Source of the DNA: Candidatus Nitrosopumilus sp.
GTDB lineage: Archaea; Thermoproteota; Nitrososphaeria; Nitrososphaerales; Nitrosopumilaceae
Length of the DNA: 60,312 bases
Assembly (NCBI GenBank): GCA_029864335.1
Contig: JAOTTS010000013.1
Location: forward strand, 1-60,312
Direction of reading: 5' to 3'
The notes below the pieces were generated by a model. The model searched no databases. It saw only the letters and a program-made list of their open reading frames with translations, and was not told the DNA's origin. Position numbers and translations under genes: made by a program. Positions within the stretch are counted from its first letter, which is position 1. The number at the start of each line of letters is the position of its first letter. Below, piece after piece: positions 15,862 through 25,518 of this stretch.

Positions 15862-18741
15862 TTATTCAATCAAAATTGCTGGCTTGAATGGCCTTGCATG
15901 TCTTGCCTTTCCTTTAGGATCATAGATACCATCGTCTGATTCAGAAAAGACATCAATCTCTACACCGAACTCTTTCTTTCCAATATCTGACAATTCATTT
16001 GCAAGGAATTGTTTTTCATCAAACTCTTTTGTTTGTAGTTTGGTTTCTCTGATTTCAGTTGGTTCAGAGAGAATATCTTTGATTGTTTTCTGAACAAAGT
16101 CTGGAATCTTTTTGACATCTACAGTTTCGTGATTTGCAATCAATTCTTTCATTACAATTCCCATGTTGGTTTGACCTGTCATCACTTTTTCTAATATGGA
16201 ATAATAGATTTTAGACTTGAATAAATCAGCTGTGTATATTGTAATTTTCTGTGGTGTAATCTTGGTTACCTTGAGAATGTTTGCAACATCATCAATTGTT
16301 GATTTTAACAATTCTTCAGACTGAATTGCATTGGCATCAAGACTTTGTGTTGAGAACTCTGGCCATGGTGAAGTTGACACCATCTCTGAGTGTCCTAGTT
16401 TTTCCCACATTTCTTCAGCTATGTGTGGTGCAAATGGAGATAACATTGCAACACGTGTTGAGTTTATCTGGTGTAATATTCCTGAAGTGTTTTCTCTATT
16501 TTTGGCTTTGACTCTTTTGTTGTACCAGTTCAAATCAGATTCAAATGCAAACAAAATATCATGTAGTGCTTCACGTAATCTCATCTTTTCAATTGCAGTA
16601 GTGACTTGAGACACCATGCTCTGGGCTTTTGATAAAATCCACCTATCTTCAGCTTCGAGATTATCGATTTTCTCAGGTTTTAGCCTTGAGCATTCATGGA
16701 ATAATGATTCTAGCTTGTTTTGAATTCCTGAAACTGACTCTATGTTAAAGTCCGCATCCTGTAATAGCTCTGCTGAAATGATTATTGCCAATCTTATTGG
16801 GTCTGCACCATAATCCTGTATTGCTTTACGTAATGGAATAATATTTCCCATACTCTTTGACATTTTAGAACCGTTCATCAATACAGAGCCATTAACTACA
16901 ATTTCTTTAGGCCAATTTTTCTCTGGAAATATTGCAACATGATTCAGTACAAAAAATGTCAAGTGGTTTGGAACCAAGTCACGTCCTGAATGTCGTGAAT
17001 CTACTGGATAGAAATATTGGAATTCTTTTTTTATTTCATCGATGACATCAGCACACATTTTTGTAATTTCTGCAACATTACTTACATCACCCTTGTCCAA
17101 AAATATGTGATCAAAGAATTCCTTTGATAGATTGTCTGCAATTATGGTTCCATTGTTTACAAATTTTGAAATGGTATAGTATGCCATATAGATAACAGAA
17201 TCTGACAAACTCTCTACAATCCAATCCTTATCCCATGGAAGTTTTGTTCCCAATCCATGCTGTCTTGCACATGCCCTTTCATGCAACCAACCGATGACAT
17301 ATTGGAATTCTGATTTTATCTCCTGTGGTAAAATGTTCATTTGATCAAAACATTTGGTAGCTAATTCCTTCCAGTCTTTGTCTCCATAGTTTAGGAACCA
17401 TTGATTGTTTAGTACTTTGACTACACACTCTGCTCCACATCTGCACTTTATTGGTGCATTAGTTAGTTCTAGTAAAATATCTGCATGTTTGTTTTCAATT
17501 AGCCATTCTTTGATGGTATCTTTGGCATATGCAACTTTGATTCCAGAGAATTGCTCTGTGTTTTGTTTGAGTTTCCCACCGTAGAACTCTTTTCCATAAA
17601 CTTCCTTTGTTACCTCTTCAAGTTTAGAATCATTTTGAGATGTAACTCCAAATTTCTCAACCGCCTCTTTTGCTGGATTCTCTCCATATCCTTCAGTCTC
17701 TATAATGGAGATAGGCACGATTTTACTCACTTGGGACGCCAAATCTGACTCTAGATTTGTCTTTTTGATGTCCTCTAATGCCTGATAGTCAAATGGTGCA
17801 TGAGCAGGAACTGACATTACCATTCCAGTACCAGTTCCACTTTCAACAAAACTAGCAGGAAGCATTACAATTGATTCTTCTCTGTGGGGAACAGTAACTG
17901 TTTCTCCAATTAACTCTGAGCCCTTTATCTCGCCATCATATGTAATTTTTTTATCCAAAAATTCTAGCTTGTATGCACACTCTGCACTTACAATCCATTT
18001 CTCATTATCCATTGTAATCTTTTTGTAAACTATTTCAGGATTAACCCACAAATTCACAACACCAAAAATTGTTTCAGGTCGTAGTGTTGCAGTTGGAATG
18101 ATATAATCACCGTATTTGAATTTAATTAAAATATATTCAGTGAAATCAGGTTCCACATCTCCTTGTGTATCATGTTGGGATACAGGATTCTGGTCTTTAG
18201 GACACCAACCAACTGGATGGTTTCCCTGAACGATTAAATTTTTCTCACGTAGTGTATTGATTTGCCATTCAATGAATTTAGAATACACTGGATCAATTGT
18301 TGTAAACTCTCGTCTCCAGTCAATAGAGTAACCCATCTCAATCATTCCAGTTTTAATCTCTTCATGGAAATAATCTGCAATCTTTACTGGTTCAACAAAT
18401 GACTTTATTGATTCTTCAGGAACTGAATACAGATTTTTTAAATTCTCAATTAGTTCTACATCTCCAGATTCGACTCTTTTTGCCATGCCAAGAATTGGAG
18501 TTCCAGTGTAGTGAAACGCCATTGGAAACAAAACATTGAATCCTTTCATTCGATAAAATCTAGCATGAACATCAGCTAGTGTGTATGTTCTTCCATGTCC
18601 TATGTGTTGAGGTGAGTTGGGATACGGATATGCAACTGTAATGAATTTTTTTTGTTTCTCATTTGGATTTGTCTCAAAGTCCTTGTTTTGTATCCATTTA
18701 CTTCTCCACTTATTCTCAATTTCTGTCCAGTTTATCTCCAA
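15862..18741 (-). CDS. leuS: Leucyl-tRNA synthetase
   Basis: 959 residues, archaeal-type class Ia synthetase that charges tRNA-Leu. The HIGH motif (PQHIGHGRTYTLADVHARF, HIGH at residues 46-49) and KMSKS (NGSKMSKSMGN, near 630) are both intact. The editing (CP1) domain has the TLRPETIFGVVNLWVNP motif, near residue 218, with the conserved threonine-rich patch. The C-terminal archaeal extension (about 830-959) is present. It lies six bases downstream of alaS on the same strand, so the two probably form one transcript. Confidence 0.97.
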   Translation of the reverse strand: MEINWTEIENKWRSKWIQNKDFETNPNEKQKKFITVAYPYPNSPQHIGHGRTYTLADVHARFYRMKGFNVLFPMAFHYTGTPILGMAKRVESGDVELIENLKNLYSVPEESIKSFVEPVKIADYFHEEIKTGMIEMGYSIDWRREFTTIDPVYSKFIEWQINTLREKNLIVQGNHPVGWCPKDQNPVSQHDTQGDVEPDFTEYILIKFKYGDYIIPTATLRPETIFGVVNLWVNPEIVYKKITMDNEKWIVSAECAYKLEFLDKKITYDGEIKGSELIGETVTVPHREESIVMLPASFVESGTGTGMVMSVPAHAPFDYQALEDIKKTNLESDLASQVSKIVPISIIETEGYGENPAKEAVEKFGVTSQNDSKLEEVTKEVYGKEFYGGKLKQNTEQFSGIKVAYAKDTIKEWLIENKHADILLELTNAPIKCRCGAECVVKVLNNQWFLNYGDKDWKELATKCFDQMNILPQEIKSEFQYVIGWLHERACARQHGLGTKLPWDKDWIVESLSDSVIYMAYYTISKFVNNGTIIADNLSKEFFDHIFLDKGDVSNVAEITKMCADVIDEIKKEFQYFYPVDSRHSGRDLVPNHLTFFVLNHVAIFPEKNWPKEIVVNGSVLMNGSKMSKSMGNIIPLRKAIQDYGADPIRLAIIISAELLQDADFNIESVSGIQNKLESLFHECSRLKPEKIDNLEAEDRWILSKAQSMVSQVTTAIEKMRLREALHDILFAFESDLNWYNKRVKAKNRENTSGILHQINSTRVAMLSPFAPHIAEEMWEKLGHSEMVSTSPWPEFSTQSLDANAIQSEELLKSTIDDVANILKVTKITPQKITIYTADLFKSKIYYSILEKVMTGQTNMGIVMKELIANHETVDVKKIPDFVQKTIKDILSEPTEIRETKLQTKEFDEKQFLANELSDIGKKEFGVEIDVFSESDDGIYDPKGKARHARPFKPAILIE

Positions 18742-18747
18742 ATTTCA

Positions 18748-21417
18748 TCATCCTAAAATCATTGATTTTGCTTTGGCTATTGCCTGCTCCATTTTAGATG
18801 TGTCTTTTCCTCCACCTTGGGCAAATTTGGCACCCCCACCACCAGAACCTCCTAAAATTGAGGCTATTTCCTTGACAATTACGCTTGCATTAATGCCTGA
18901 TTGCTCTCCGGCATACACCATAATCCTGACAGTTGGGCCTGATTCAAAAATCCCACAAAATACGCTGGTATCATCCTTGGCAACTAGTTTTTTTCCAAAG
19001 TTTAGATGAAAATACTCGTCATAGTTTTCACTTGAAGTAAAGTACAACTTGTTTTTGATGGAAATACCCTCTAGTTCTCCTGATTCTACAGATAGAATCT
19101 TTTCTAATAATATTGGAATCTGCTCTCTTGCCTTTTGTTTATTTTCTTCTCTTCTCTTTTCTAGTTCTTCTTTTGCTGCTGTTTCGTGCACTTTTTGTTT
19201 TGAAATTATTTCTTGTTGTTTTACATACTCAAATGCATTAGGACCTGAGACAAACTCTAGACGAACTACGCCATCTTGAATTCTTTTAGTCTTTGTAATT
19301 TTGATTAATTCAATGTCTCCTGTCTTTTTGACATGTGTTCCACCACATGCTTCTATATCCTTGTCTTCAATTGATACAATTCTTACAGACTTTACTGGAA
19401 CAACACCTCCCTGGTAAATTCTAAATCCGTACTTTTGTTCTGCAGTTCCCCTATCAAAATATTCAATCGATACAGGATAATTTCCTTTTACCATTTTGTT
19501 TGCAGCATCTTCAATTTGTTGTACTTGCTGGTCAGTTAATGATGAATGATGAGTAATGTCTAATCTTGCATGATCATCCTCTTTGAATGCAGAGTGCTGC
19601 CAAATCCATGAACCAAGTACTCCTCTTGATGATGCGTTAATGATGTGAGTACTGGTATGATTCTTTGTAATGTTTGCACGTCGTGTTGCATCAACTATAC
19701 ATTTTGCTGTCTCTCCTTCTTTTGGAGTGCCATCTTCTAGCTGATGAACAATAATATCTGCATGTTTGTCTACATTAATCACATTAAATCCTGCAATGGT
19801 TCCATGGTCCGGCTCTTGTCCTCCACCTCTTGCATAAAACGAAGTTCTATCCAATACCACATGATGATCAAATACTTTGATTACTTTGGCATCAAACTCC
19901 ATCGGGTCGTCTTTGTAAAACAGAGTATCAGTTTCAGGCAGTTCATCTAACGGTAATTCTGCAATTGGCTTTTTCTTTTCAGACTGATGCAAGTCTGAAA
20001 GTTTCGAGTAAAATGAAAATGGAATTTCTGCAATTGCATTAACTTCTTTGAGATATTCAGGCGTAATTCCGTCTGATTCGTATAGTGTGATGAGTTCATC
20101 TACAGATGGTACGCCTCTTTCTCTAATCTTTTCTGCCTTTTTCTTCATGTGGACTTTGGATTCCTCATATCTTGTAGATTCCATTTTCAGAATCTTCATG
20201 ACGTCATCTCTTTTCTCATCTAATTCTGGATACGTATCTTTGAGATAATCAATATGGGTCTCAACCAAATCATCAATGTCTAATTTCAGATTTAGCTTGC
20301 TAATTGTAGCATTGATTCTTCGCAACATCATTCTTAGATTGTATCCTCCACCAACATTGCTTGGCAGTGCACCATCCGTAATTGCAAAAATTAGGGTTCT
20401 AAGATGATCTGCAATTAGATAAATTCCTTCTAGTGGGGTTATTATTTTGTTTAGTTGGTCGTCTGTTAATCCTGCTTTCTTTATTGCATGGCGTCTTACA
20501 TCGTTGAGATCCTCATAGTCATCTAGTGCCTTTGCAATTTCTGTAAAGTATTTTCGTAAAATTTCAGAATCCGAATCAATTCCAATCTTTTCAAATAATT
20601 TCTGATTAATTGGACCAAAGCAGCAATCATAAGCAGTAGGTGTACCCATGGTAATCCATGCAAATCGCTCAAGGCCTGCACCCATGTCAATTACTCGCTG
20701 GTCTAATGTTGTGTGCTGTCCTAATTCTCCTTGAAATTCAGTAAAGACTGCATTTCCTAATTCTAAACCTCTGACAAAGTATTCAAGTGACGGACCAAAG
20801 GAGCCTCCTCCTGCCCAGACATCTTCAACAAATACCACTTCTTCTTTTTTAATTCCAAACTGATCAGTTAGTAACCTATAATCCAAATCAACGCATTCAT
20901 CTTTCCAATATCCTTTTCCCTCTGGAATACTGTGCTGTCCAATCATACAGAAACTCGAAAAGTGTCTACCTGTTACTCCAACATTTTCCAAATCCTTGAA
21001 TCTCAAGCAAGTCTGTGGAACTATTAGTGGATTTGCAGGAAACTCAAATACTACCTTGGAGCCCATCACTCTTTGAAAGTCCACAACTGATGCAATTGTA
21101 AAATACAAATCATCTCGCCATCTACAAACTACAGGATATCTGCTAACTGAGGTGTGATTATTTTTTACAAAAAACTCTTCTACTTGTTTCCATGCTTGGG
21201 TGTAATCAAATCGCTTAGTAGTTGGCGGTTCTCCGATGAATGAGTATATGTCATCAGCATCATCTGGACACAAATCTCTTCCTGAATTCAGAGTCCAAAA
21301 AAATCTCCCACATTTGGTACATAATTTTCTGACAAATCCCTGATCTTGGAACAATTTGACATTGTAATATCTGTCAGGATCTGATGAAAATTCTTTTAGA
21401 ATCTCTTTTTTATCCAA
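18748..21417 (-). CDS. alaS: Alanyl-tRNA synthetase (archaeal type)
   Basis: 889 residues. Archaeal AlaRS N-terminal zinc-binding extension (CTKCGRFFWTLNSGRDLCPDD, near residues 33-53) precedes the class II catalytic core. The editing domain shows HTSTHIINASSRGVLGSW (HxxxH) and CGGTHVKKTG (CxxxH), the four zinc ligands used to clear Ser/Gly-tRNA-Ala. A coiled coil and the C-terminal DHHA1 domain with GGSGGGGAKFAQGGGKD follow. All expected domains are present and the frame is intact. Confidence 0.97.
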   Translation of the reverse strand: MDKKEILKEFSSDPDRYYNVKLFQDQGFVRKLCTKCGRFFWTLNSGRDLCPDDADDIYSFIGEPPTTKRFDYTQAWKQVEEFFVKNNHTSVSRYPVVCRWRDDLYFTIASVVDFQRVMGSKVVFEFPANPLIVPQTCLRFKDLENVGVTGRHFSSFCMIGQHSIPEGKGYWKDECVDLDYRLLTDQFGIKKEEVVFVEDVWAGGGSFGPSLEYFVRGLELGNAVFTEFQGELGQHTTLDQRVIDMGAGLERFAWITMGTPTAYDCCFGPINQKLFEKIGIDSDSEILRKYFTEIAKALDDYEDLNDVRRHAIKKAGLTDDQLNKIITPLEGIYLIADHLRTLIFAITDGALPSNVGGGYNLRMMLRRINATISKLNLKLDIDDLVETHIDYLKDTYPELDEKRDDVMKILKMESTRYEESKVHMKKKAEKIRERGVPSVDELITLYESDGITPEYLKEVNAIAEIPFSFYSKLSDLHQSEKKKPIAELPLDELPETDTLFYKDDPMEFDAKVIKVFDHHVVLDRTSFYARGGGQEPDHGTIAGFNVINVDKHADIIVHQLEDGTPKEGETAKCIVDATRRANITKNHTSTHIINASSRGVLGSWIWQHSAFKEDDHARLDITHHSSLTDQQVQQIEDAANKMVKGNYPVSIEYFDRGTAEQKYGFRIYQGGVVPVKSVRIVSIEDKDIEACGGTHVKKTGDIELIKITKTKRIQDGVVRLEFVSGPNAFEYVKQQEIISKQKVHETAAKEELEKRREENKQKAREQIPILLEKILSVESGELEGISIKNKLYFTSSENYDEYFHLNFGKKLVAKDDTSVFCGIFESGPTVRIMVYAGEQSGINASVIVKEIASILGGSGGGGAKFAQGGGKDTSKMEQAIAKAKSMILG

Positions 21418-21493
21418 CGATGAAACTGCCCTATTCCGATATTAAGAATTGTCGATTAATAATACAACAACACAATACAAGATCTGATTAATT

Positions 21494-21625
21494 ATGCCAG
21501 TTCCATACTATGTCATGCAAAGATTCCTTCCATCTCTTTGAAAACAGTATTCACAGTTCAAAAACCAAAAGGATCTGCAAATGTGCGTTAGACACATTCA
21601 TGAAATTCTTCAAGCTCAAGTATAA
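21494..21625 (+). pseudogene. Small ORF interrupted by in-frame TGA
   Basis: ATG 21494 reads MPVPYYVMQRFLPSL, meets TGA at 21539-21541, and continues in the same frame with KQYSQFKNQKDLQMCVRHIH and EILQAQV to TAA 21623-21625. The final TAA overlaps by one base the ATG of the next small ORF, the usual coupled-gene arrangement, which argues that the whole 44-codon frame was once translated. Nonsense mutation is favoured. Function unknown. Confidence 0.4.
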
Positions 21626-21723
21626 TGATTCTTGCATTGATGAATGAAAAAATGCTCCAGGTAATGGTAGAAGACTATGTTGTAGCTCTCAAAAAAGATG
21701 GGTTCCAATTATTTTGGGATTAG
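21625..21723 (+). CDS. Micro-protein, possibly coupled to the preceding ORF
   Basis: 32 residues (MILALMNEKMLQVMVEDYVV...FQLFWD) starting at the ATG that overlaps the previous stop. Amphipathic helix composition. Too short for a family call. The rest of 21418-21910 shows no other convincing gene. Confidence 0.3.
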   Translation: MILALMNEKMLQVMVEDYVVALKKDGFQLFWD

Positions 21724-21910
21724 TTGGTTTTACCTCTCTTGAATTATTACTATATTCTGGTTTGTTTTTAGTTTAGATTATTCGTAATTTGTACTTAGAT
21801 GACGTAAGCTCTGGGTATGAATGCGTACTCTATTTTTCAAAATTTATATCCTCTTTTTATGAAGAATGTTAATTTATTTTGTCCAGAATAGATATACTCA
21901 AACAAATATT

Positions 21911-22039
21911 ATGATACCTGTGAAACCACCAGTGGGAGTACCTGGCAAGGATATTATGTACATTCCAAACTACTGTAGCAACTGTAATAGACATTTTTTG
22001 ATTGATGAAGAATTTGAAAATCATAAAACAACATGCTAG
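21911..22039 (+). CDS. Zinc-finger micro-protein
   Basis: 42 residues: a proline-rich lead (MIPVKPPVGVPGKDIMYIPN) then YCSNCNRHFLIDEEFENHKT and a final TC. CxxC with a downstream His and Cys could form one zinc site of C2HC type. The ATG is preceded by AT-rich DNA with TATAT about 20 bases upstream. Real but unassigned. Confidence 0.4.
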   Translation: MIPVKPPVGVPGKDIMYIPNYCSNCNRHFLIDEEFENHKTTC

Positions 22040-22255
22040 CAGACTCCAAACTGTTCAATAGATTTTGAATTACTTACCTAGAGAAAAGTATCAATTGGAT
22101 ATAATGTGATCCGACTCTTCTAATCTTCCTTAAGATTATGAAATAAATAAAATTGTATTAGATCTTAAGACCAAAAACGATTAGTTGTTTGGTGACAGTT
22201 CTAATACTATTCTAATATGTTTCAAAATAGTATTTAGCCAATACTGATGATTTGT

Positions 22256-22429
22256 ATGAACCAATTCTCAGTGTTGGTTATATTCAAAAATGAAATAGTT
22301 TCATTATGCAATGTTGTCAAAAATGATTCCTATGGACGCATTAATCTTAGGGAAGTTTACGATCTGGTAAACGATAAACTAAATTTGGCACACACAAGAC
22401 AACATTGCAATTTTCAATTATTCTCATAA
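22256..22429 (+). CDS. Questionable small ORF
   Basis: 57 residues from ATG 22256 (MNQFSVLVIFKNEIVSLCNV...). Composition is acceptable and the segment REVYDLVNDKLNLAH looks helical. It overlaps the 3' end of the opposing zinc-ribbon ORF by 16 bases. No family recognised; it may be chance. Confidence 0.25.
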   Translation: MNQFSVLVIFKNEIVSLCNVVKNDSYGRINLREVYDLVNDKLNLAHTRQHCNFQLFS

Positions 22430-22521
22430 TGTGAATTATTTTTACATTTATCGCAAATAATCTGAAAGTTTTCTTCATCAAATACTACAGACACATCAGA
22501 TGAGAATCATCTTGAACACAT
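22414..22521 (-). pseudogene. Zinc-ribbon ORF with TGA at a cysteine position
   Basis: Minus-strand ATG at 22521 reads MCSR, then TGA (22507-22509), then FSSDVSVVFDEENFQIICDK and CKNNSHYENN to a TGA stop. The downstream CDKC knuckle expects a CxxC partner, and TGA sits exactly where the second cysteine of CSRC should be. TGT/TGC to TGA is one base change. Nonsense mutation is favoured; selenocysteine is not known in thaumarchaea. Confidence 0.45.
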
Positions 22522-22526
22522 ACCTG

Positions 22527-22652
22527 TCAAGAATACCAAAACCTCTTATATTTTTGACATAAGGGAACGGTAACGATTCCTTTTTCATTTACTAATACTT
22601 CAGTTGGGAATGTTTCTTCTTGGTTATTGCATTTTTGACATAATCCTATCAT
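22527..22652 (-). CDS. Small zinc-ribbon-like protein
   Basis: 41 residues (MIGLCQKCNNQEETFPTEVL...TVPLCQKYKRFWYS). The first knuckle CQKC is intact; the second reads CQKY where CQKC would complete the ribbon, so zinc binding may be weakened. It lies between two other tiny ORFs on the same strand, five to six bases from each, so a mini-operon is likely. Confidence 0.4.
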   Translation of the reverse strand: MIGLCQKCNNQEETFPTEVLVNEKGIVTVPLCQKYKRFWYS

Positions 22653-22658
22653 GGAAAC

Positions 22659-22766
22659 CTAGTGTGGAATTAAGGAGATTAGAATGGTTTCATTGAATTT
22701 TGGTTCGATCAAGGTCAACAGTTTTTCAGATTCAAAATTATCTACTTTTTCTGTAACACAAGACAT
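22659..22766 (-). CDS. Micro-protein at the head of a mini-operon
   Basis: 35 residues (MSCVTEKVDNFESEKLLTLI...) ending six bases before the next ORF. Helical and acidic. No family can be assigned; the support is co-directional spacing with the two zinc-ribbon ORFs downstream. Confidence 0.3.
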   Translation of the reverse strand: MSCVTEKVDNFESEKLLTLIEPKFNETILISLIPH

Positions 22767-22883
22767 GATTAAGGAACACTGAGTTTATTTGAGATTTAGT
22801 ATCTGGCAACAAATAAAATCATTAAATCGATACTTTGCACTGACAAATAATACATTAAATAGAATACATAACGCACTCTTTTT

Positions 22884-23393
22884 ATGTTTGGCAAGAAACC
22901 TACTCTAAAAGAAGGAGTACATGTTTTCTCCATCAAAAAGAAAGGTGAATTCAACGACTTTATCTTCGGTATAATCACTGGAGTAGACGGACGTAAAGTA
23001 GGAATCAACGGAGTAATTGTAAATCCAATTGGTCTGAAAAACAAGATTACACAAGGAAAAACAGGAGAGCGCTCCCGAGAAATACTAGAGTATCCAACTC
23101 CAGACAATATTGTATTGGCCCTAGTGTATAGAGTAGAGCATGAGAATTTTACAGGGATTTTAGATCTTGATGTTGACAAATGTGATATCTTGCCACCAAA
23201 AATTTATGCAATGCTTGATGGATGGATTCGCGAATCATTACCTGAATTTATCAATGCAGTTCTATCATTGCCCCAAGGAGCTGAGCGAGATGAGGCAAAA
23301 CGAGTATTGCGAAACAGAATGGATACTTTGATTGATAAAAATCTCAAACGAACACTGTATGCTGTTTGTCGAAGTCTGAAGATTTTAAACTAG
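22884..23393 (+). CDS. Conserved thaumarchaeal hypothetical protein
   Basis: 169 residues. The N-terminal half is beta-rich (FIFGIITGVDGRKVGINGVI, near residues 27-46) and the C-terminal half is helical (LPQGAERDEAKRVLRNRMDT). No signal peptide, no membrane helix, no enzyme motif seen. Start ATG follows an AT-rich TATA-like region, and the gene is co-directional with rpl12 65 bases downstream. Complete and well composed, so certainly real, but function unknown. Confidence 0.6.
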   Translation: MFGKKPTLKEGVHVFSIKKKGEFNDFIFGIITGVDGRKVGINGVIVNPIGLKNKITQGKTGERSREILEYPTPDNIVLALVYRVEHENFTGILDLDVDKCDILPPKIYAMLDGWIRESLPEFINAVLSLPQGAERDEAKRVLRNRMDTLIDKNLKRTLYAVCRSLKILN

Positions 23394-23426
23394 ATTTGCA
23401 AATTCTAGGCATGATTTCACCATAGT

Positions 23427-23436
23427 TTTATATTAT
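23427..23436 (+). promoter_or_regulatory. TATA box for rpl12
   Basis: TTTATATTAT lies about 23-32 bases before the rpl12 ATG, the spacing expected for a near-leaderless archaeal mRNA. Confidence 0.55.
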
Positions 23437-23458
23437 GCCCTAAGAAAATTTCGATACA

Positions 23459-23758
23459 ATGGAATATGTTTACGCTGCTTTACTTCTTCACAAACTAGGC
23501 AAAGAAGTTAACGAAGCAAACCTCACATCAGTTGTTAAAGCATCTGGTGCCGAAGTTAATGATGCTCAAGTTAAAGCACTTGTAGCAGCCTTGGCCGATG
23601 TCAACATCGATGAGGCAGTTAAAGCCGCACCTGTAGCAGTTGCAGCAGCAGCCGCCCCAGCAGAGGTAGCTGGTGAAGCAAAGAAAGAAGAAGCACCTAA
23701 AGACGAAGGTAAAACCGAAGAAGCAGCCATGGAAGGATTATCCTCATTATTTGGCTAA
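23459..23758 (+). CDS. rpl12: Ribosomal protein P1/L12 (stalk protein)
   Basis: 99 residues. The N-terminal dimerisation domain ([20 protein letters not shown]) is followed by an alanine-rich hinge, a charged stretch ([19 protein letters not shown]) and the C-terminal LSSLFG. This matches archaeal L12, which forms the flexible stalk recruiting translational GTPases. Unusually it is a lone gene here, about 14 kb from rpl10-rpl1. Confidence 0.96.
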   Translation: MEYVYAALLLHKLGKEVNEANLTSVVKASGAEVNDAQVKALVAALADVNIDEAVKAAPVAVAAAAAPAEVAGEAKKEEAPKDEGKTEEAAMEGLSSLFG

Positions 23759-23852
23759 ACAACACTTTTTTCAATTAAATTTTTAATCTTTATTTTTTCA
23801 AGCTTGATCTTTTTCATTAATCTTAATTAGTAATTTCCCTCCACTCTATTGA

Positions 23853-24485
23853 TTGGTAGATTTCTCTTTTCCAATAGATGGCTTTATCAGTATTTTAGAT
23901 TACTTGGGGACAATTGCATTTGCAGTAACTGGAGCATCAAAGGCAATATCTTACAAAGCTGACATCTTTGGAATTATTATTTTGGCTACTGTAGTTGGAG
24001 TAGGTGGTGGTGTAACACGTGATGTAATCTTTGGACGATTCCCAACTGCATTTTCAGATCCAATCTATGTTACTCTAACTGTAATTGCAGGAGTTGTGAT
24101 GTTTTTTTTATTTACAAAAATGAAAAAACAGATGAATGTCTGGTTAATTTTTGATGCAGTGGGATTGGGTGTATTTTCTATTCTTGGTGCATCAATTGCA
24201 TATCAAATAGTCGGATTGAATTTCCTTCCAATGCTATTTGGAGGAATGATTACTGCAATTGGGGGTGGAATTCTAAGAGATGTCTTTGTTCGAGAAATTC
24301 CTATTGTATTTGTAAAGGAAGTGTATGCAATTGCATCAATTATTGGAATTATAATTTTTTATATGACATTGTCATCTGGGATAGAGATACAGCTTGCATC
24401 AATTATTGGAATTGTAGCTGCTACTGGAATTAGACTACTTGCAATGAGGTTTAATTGGAATTTGCCCAAAGTACGAGAATCTTGA
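23853..24485 (+). CDS. TRIC/UPF0126-type membrane protein
   Basis: 210 residues from a TTG start, with about seven transmembrane helices. Two inverted-topology halves each carry a glycine-rich signature: GVGGGVTRDVIFGRFP near residues 50-65 and GGMITAIGGGILRDVFVREIP near 129-149. This doubled GG..RD pattern defines the UPF0126 (YadS) family, prokaryotic relatives of trimeric intracellular cation channels. It would conduct K+ or glycine-like solutes; exact cargo unknown. Confidence 0.85.
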   Translation: MVDFSFPIDGFISILDYLGTIAFAVTGASKAISYKADIFGIIILATVVGVGGGVTRDVIFGRFPTAFSDPIYVTLTVIAGVVMFFLFTKMKKQMNVWLIFDAVGLGVFSILGASIAYQIVGLNFLPMLFGGMITAIGGGILRDVFVREIPIVFVKEVYAIASIIGIIIFYMTLSSGIEIQLASIIGIVAATGIRLLAMRFNWNLPKVRES

Positions 24486-24597
24486 ATAAATTCTAGGATA
24501 TCATGTAATTATTTCACTTATAATAGCATTTTCTAATAATTGAATTTTAACCACAATTATATTGTTCTTTAAATTTATTTAATAAAATTGTAAAAAA

Positions 24598-25518
24598 TTA
24601 AAATAGTTTAACATGTTGAATATATTCTTGATAACGGTTACGGATTGTAACAACAGTTATTCCTGCAACTTTTGAAATATTTTGTTGAGACAAATTTACA
24701 CCTGTTTTGATAATTGCCATGTATATCACAGTGGCTGCAACAGCATCAGGTCTTTTTCCCGCAGTTAGTTTTTTCTCTTTTAGAATATCAAAAATGTTCA
24801 TTGCTTCTCGTTTAGTATTTTCAGGGATTTCTAAATTGTTTGCAATTTTCACAATACATTTGACTGGGTCTTGTATGGATGTAGTTAATCTAAGATGGTG
24901 GAACAACATTCTATAGTTTCGTGCAATCGAACTTCTACTTTCTTGAAGATTATTTGAAATATCTTTGATTGTTCTAGTAGCGTTCATTTCTCTACATGCC
25001 ACATACATACAGGCTCCCACTATTCCTTTTATGCTCCTGCCACGAATCAGTTGGGATTTAACGGCTTTTCGATATAAATAAGATGATCTTTCTCCAACAG
25101 AATCAGAAAGACCTAATTTTTCTTTTAATTTCTCTATCTCGGATAAAGCAACTCTTAAATTTCGTTCAGAAGTATTTTTTGTTTGACTTCTTGAATCCCA
25201 TAACCTCATTCTATTCATTGCTTGTCTTGTTTTGTAATCCAGAAGCTTACCTTTAGAATCACAATTAAATTTACCAATGACTGTAGCTAGCCCCATATCA
25301 TGAAATCTTAATGATCTATTTTTTACATGAGTCTCAGTATTTGCTGTATTTCCATTGCTGACTTTATTGTCTTGTAAGATTTTATCTTGTAAAACTATAC
25401 CACATTTTTGACAAATAACCTCATTTGTTTCAAAATCAGTAATTTCAATACAATCCATACATAAAGAATTTCCATCATATCTGCAAATTGCTTTTTCAGT
25501 TATAGGTTCCCTAACCAT
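24598..25518 (-). CDS. tfb: Transcription initiation factor TFB
   Basis: 306 residues. N-terminal zinc ribbon (CMDCIEITDFETNEVICQKC) near residues 20-39, a B-finger/linker region, and two cyclin-like repeats (about 115-205 and 210-305; VGACMYVACREMNATRTIKD and AATVIYMAIIKTGVNLSQQN). TFB bridges TBP-bound promoter DNA and RNA polymerase. The length is normal. Thaumarchaea often have several TFBs; this may be one paralogue. Confidence 0.93.
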   Translation of the reverse strand: MVREPITEKAICRYDGNSLCMDCIEITDFETNEVICQKCGIVLQDKILQDNKVSNGNTANTETHVKNRSLRFHDMGLATVIGKFNCDSKGKLLDYKTRQAMNRMRLWDSRSQTKNTSERNLRVALSEIEKLKEKLGLSDSVGERSSYLYRKAVKSQLIRGRSIKGIVGACMYVACREMNATRTIKDISNNLQESRSSIARNYRMLFHHLRLTTSIQDPVKCIVKIANNLEIPENTKREAMNIFDILKEKKLTAGKRPDAVAATVIYMAIIKTGVNLSQQNISKVAGITVVTIRNRYQEYIQHVKLF

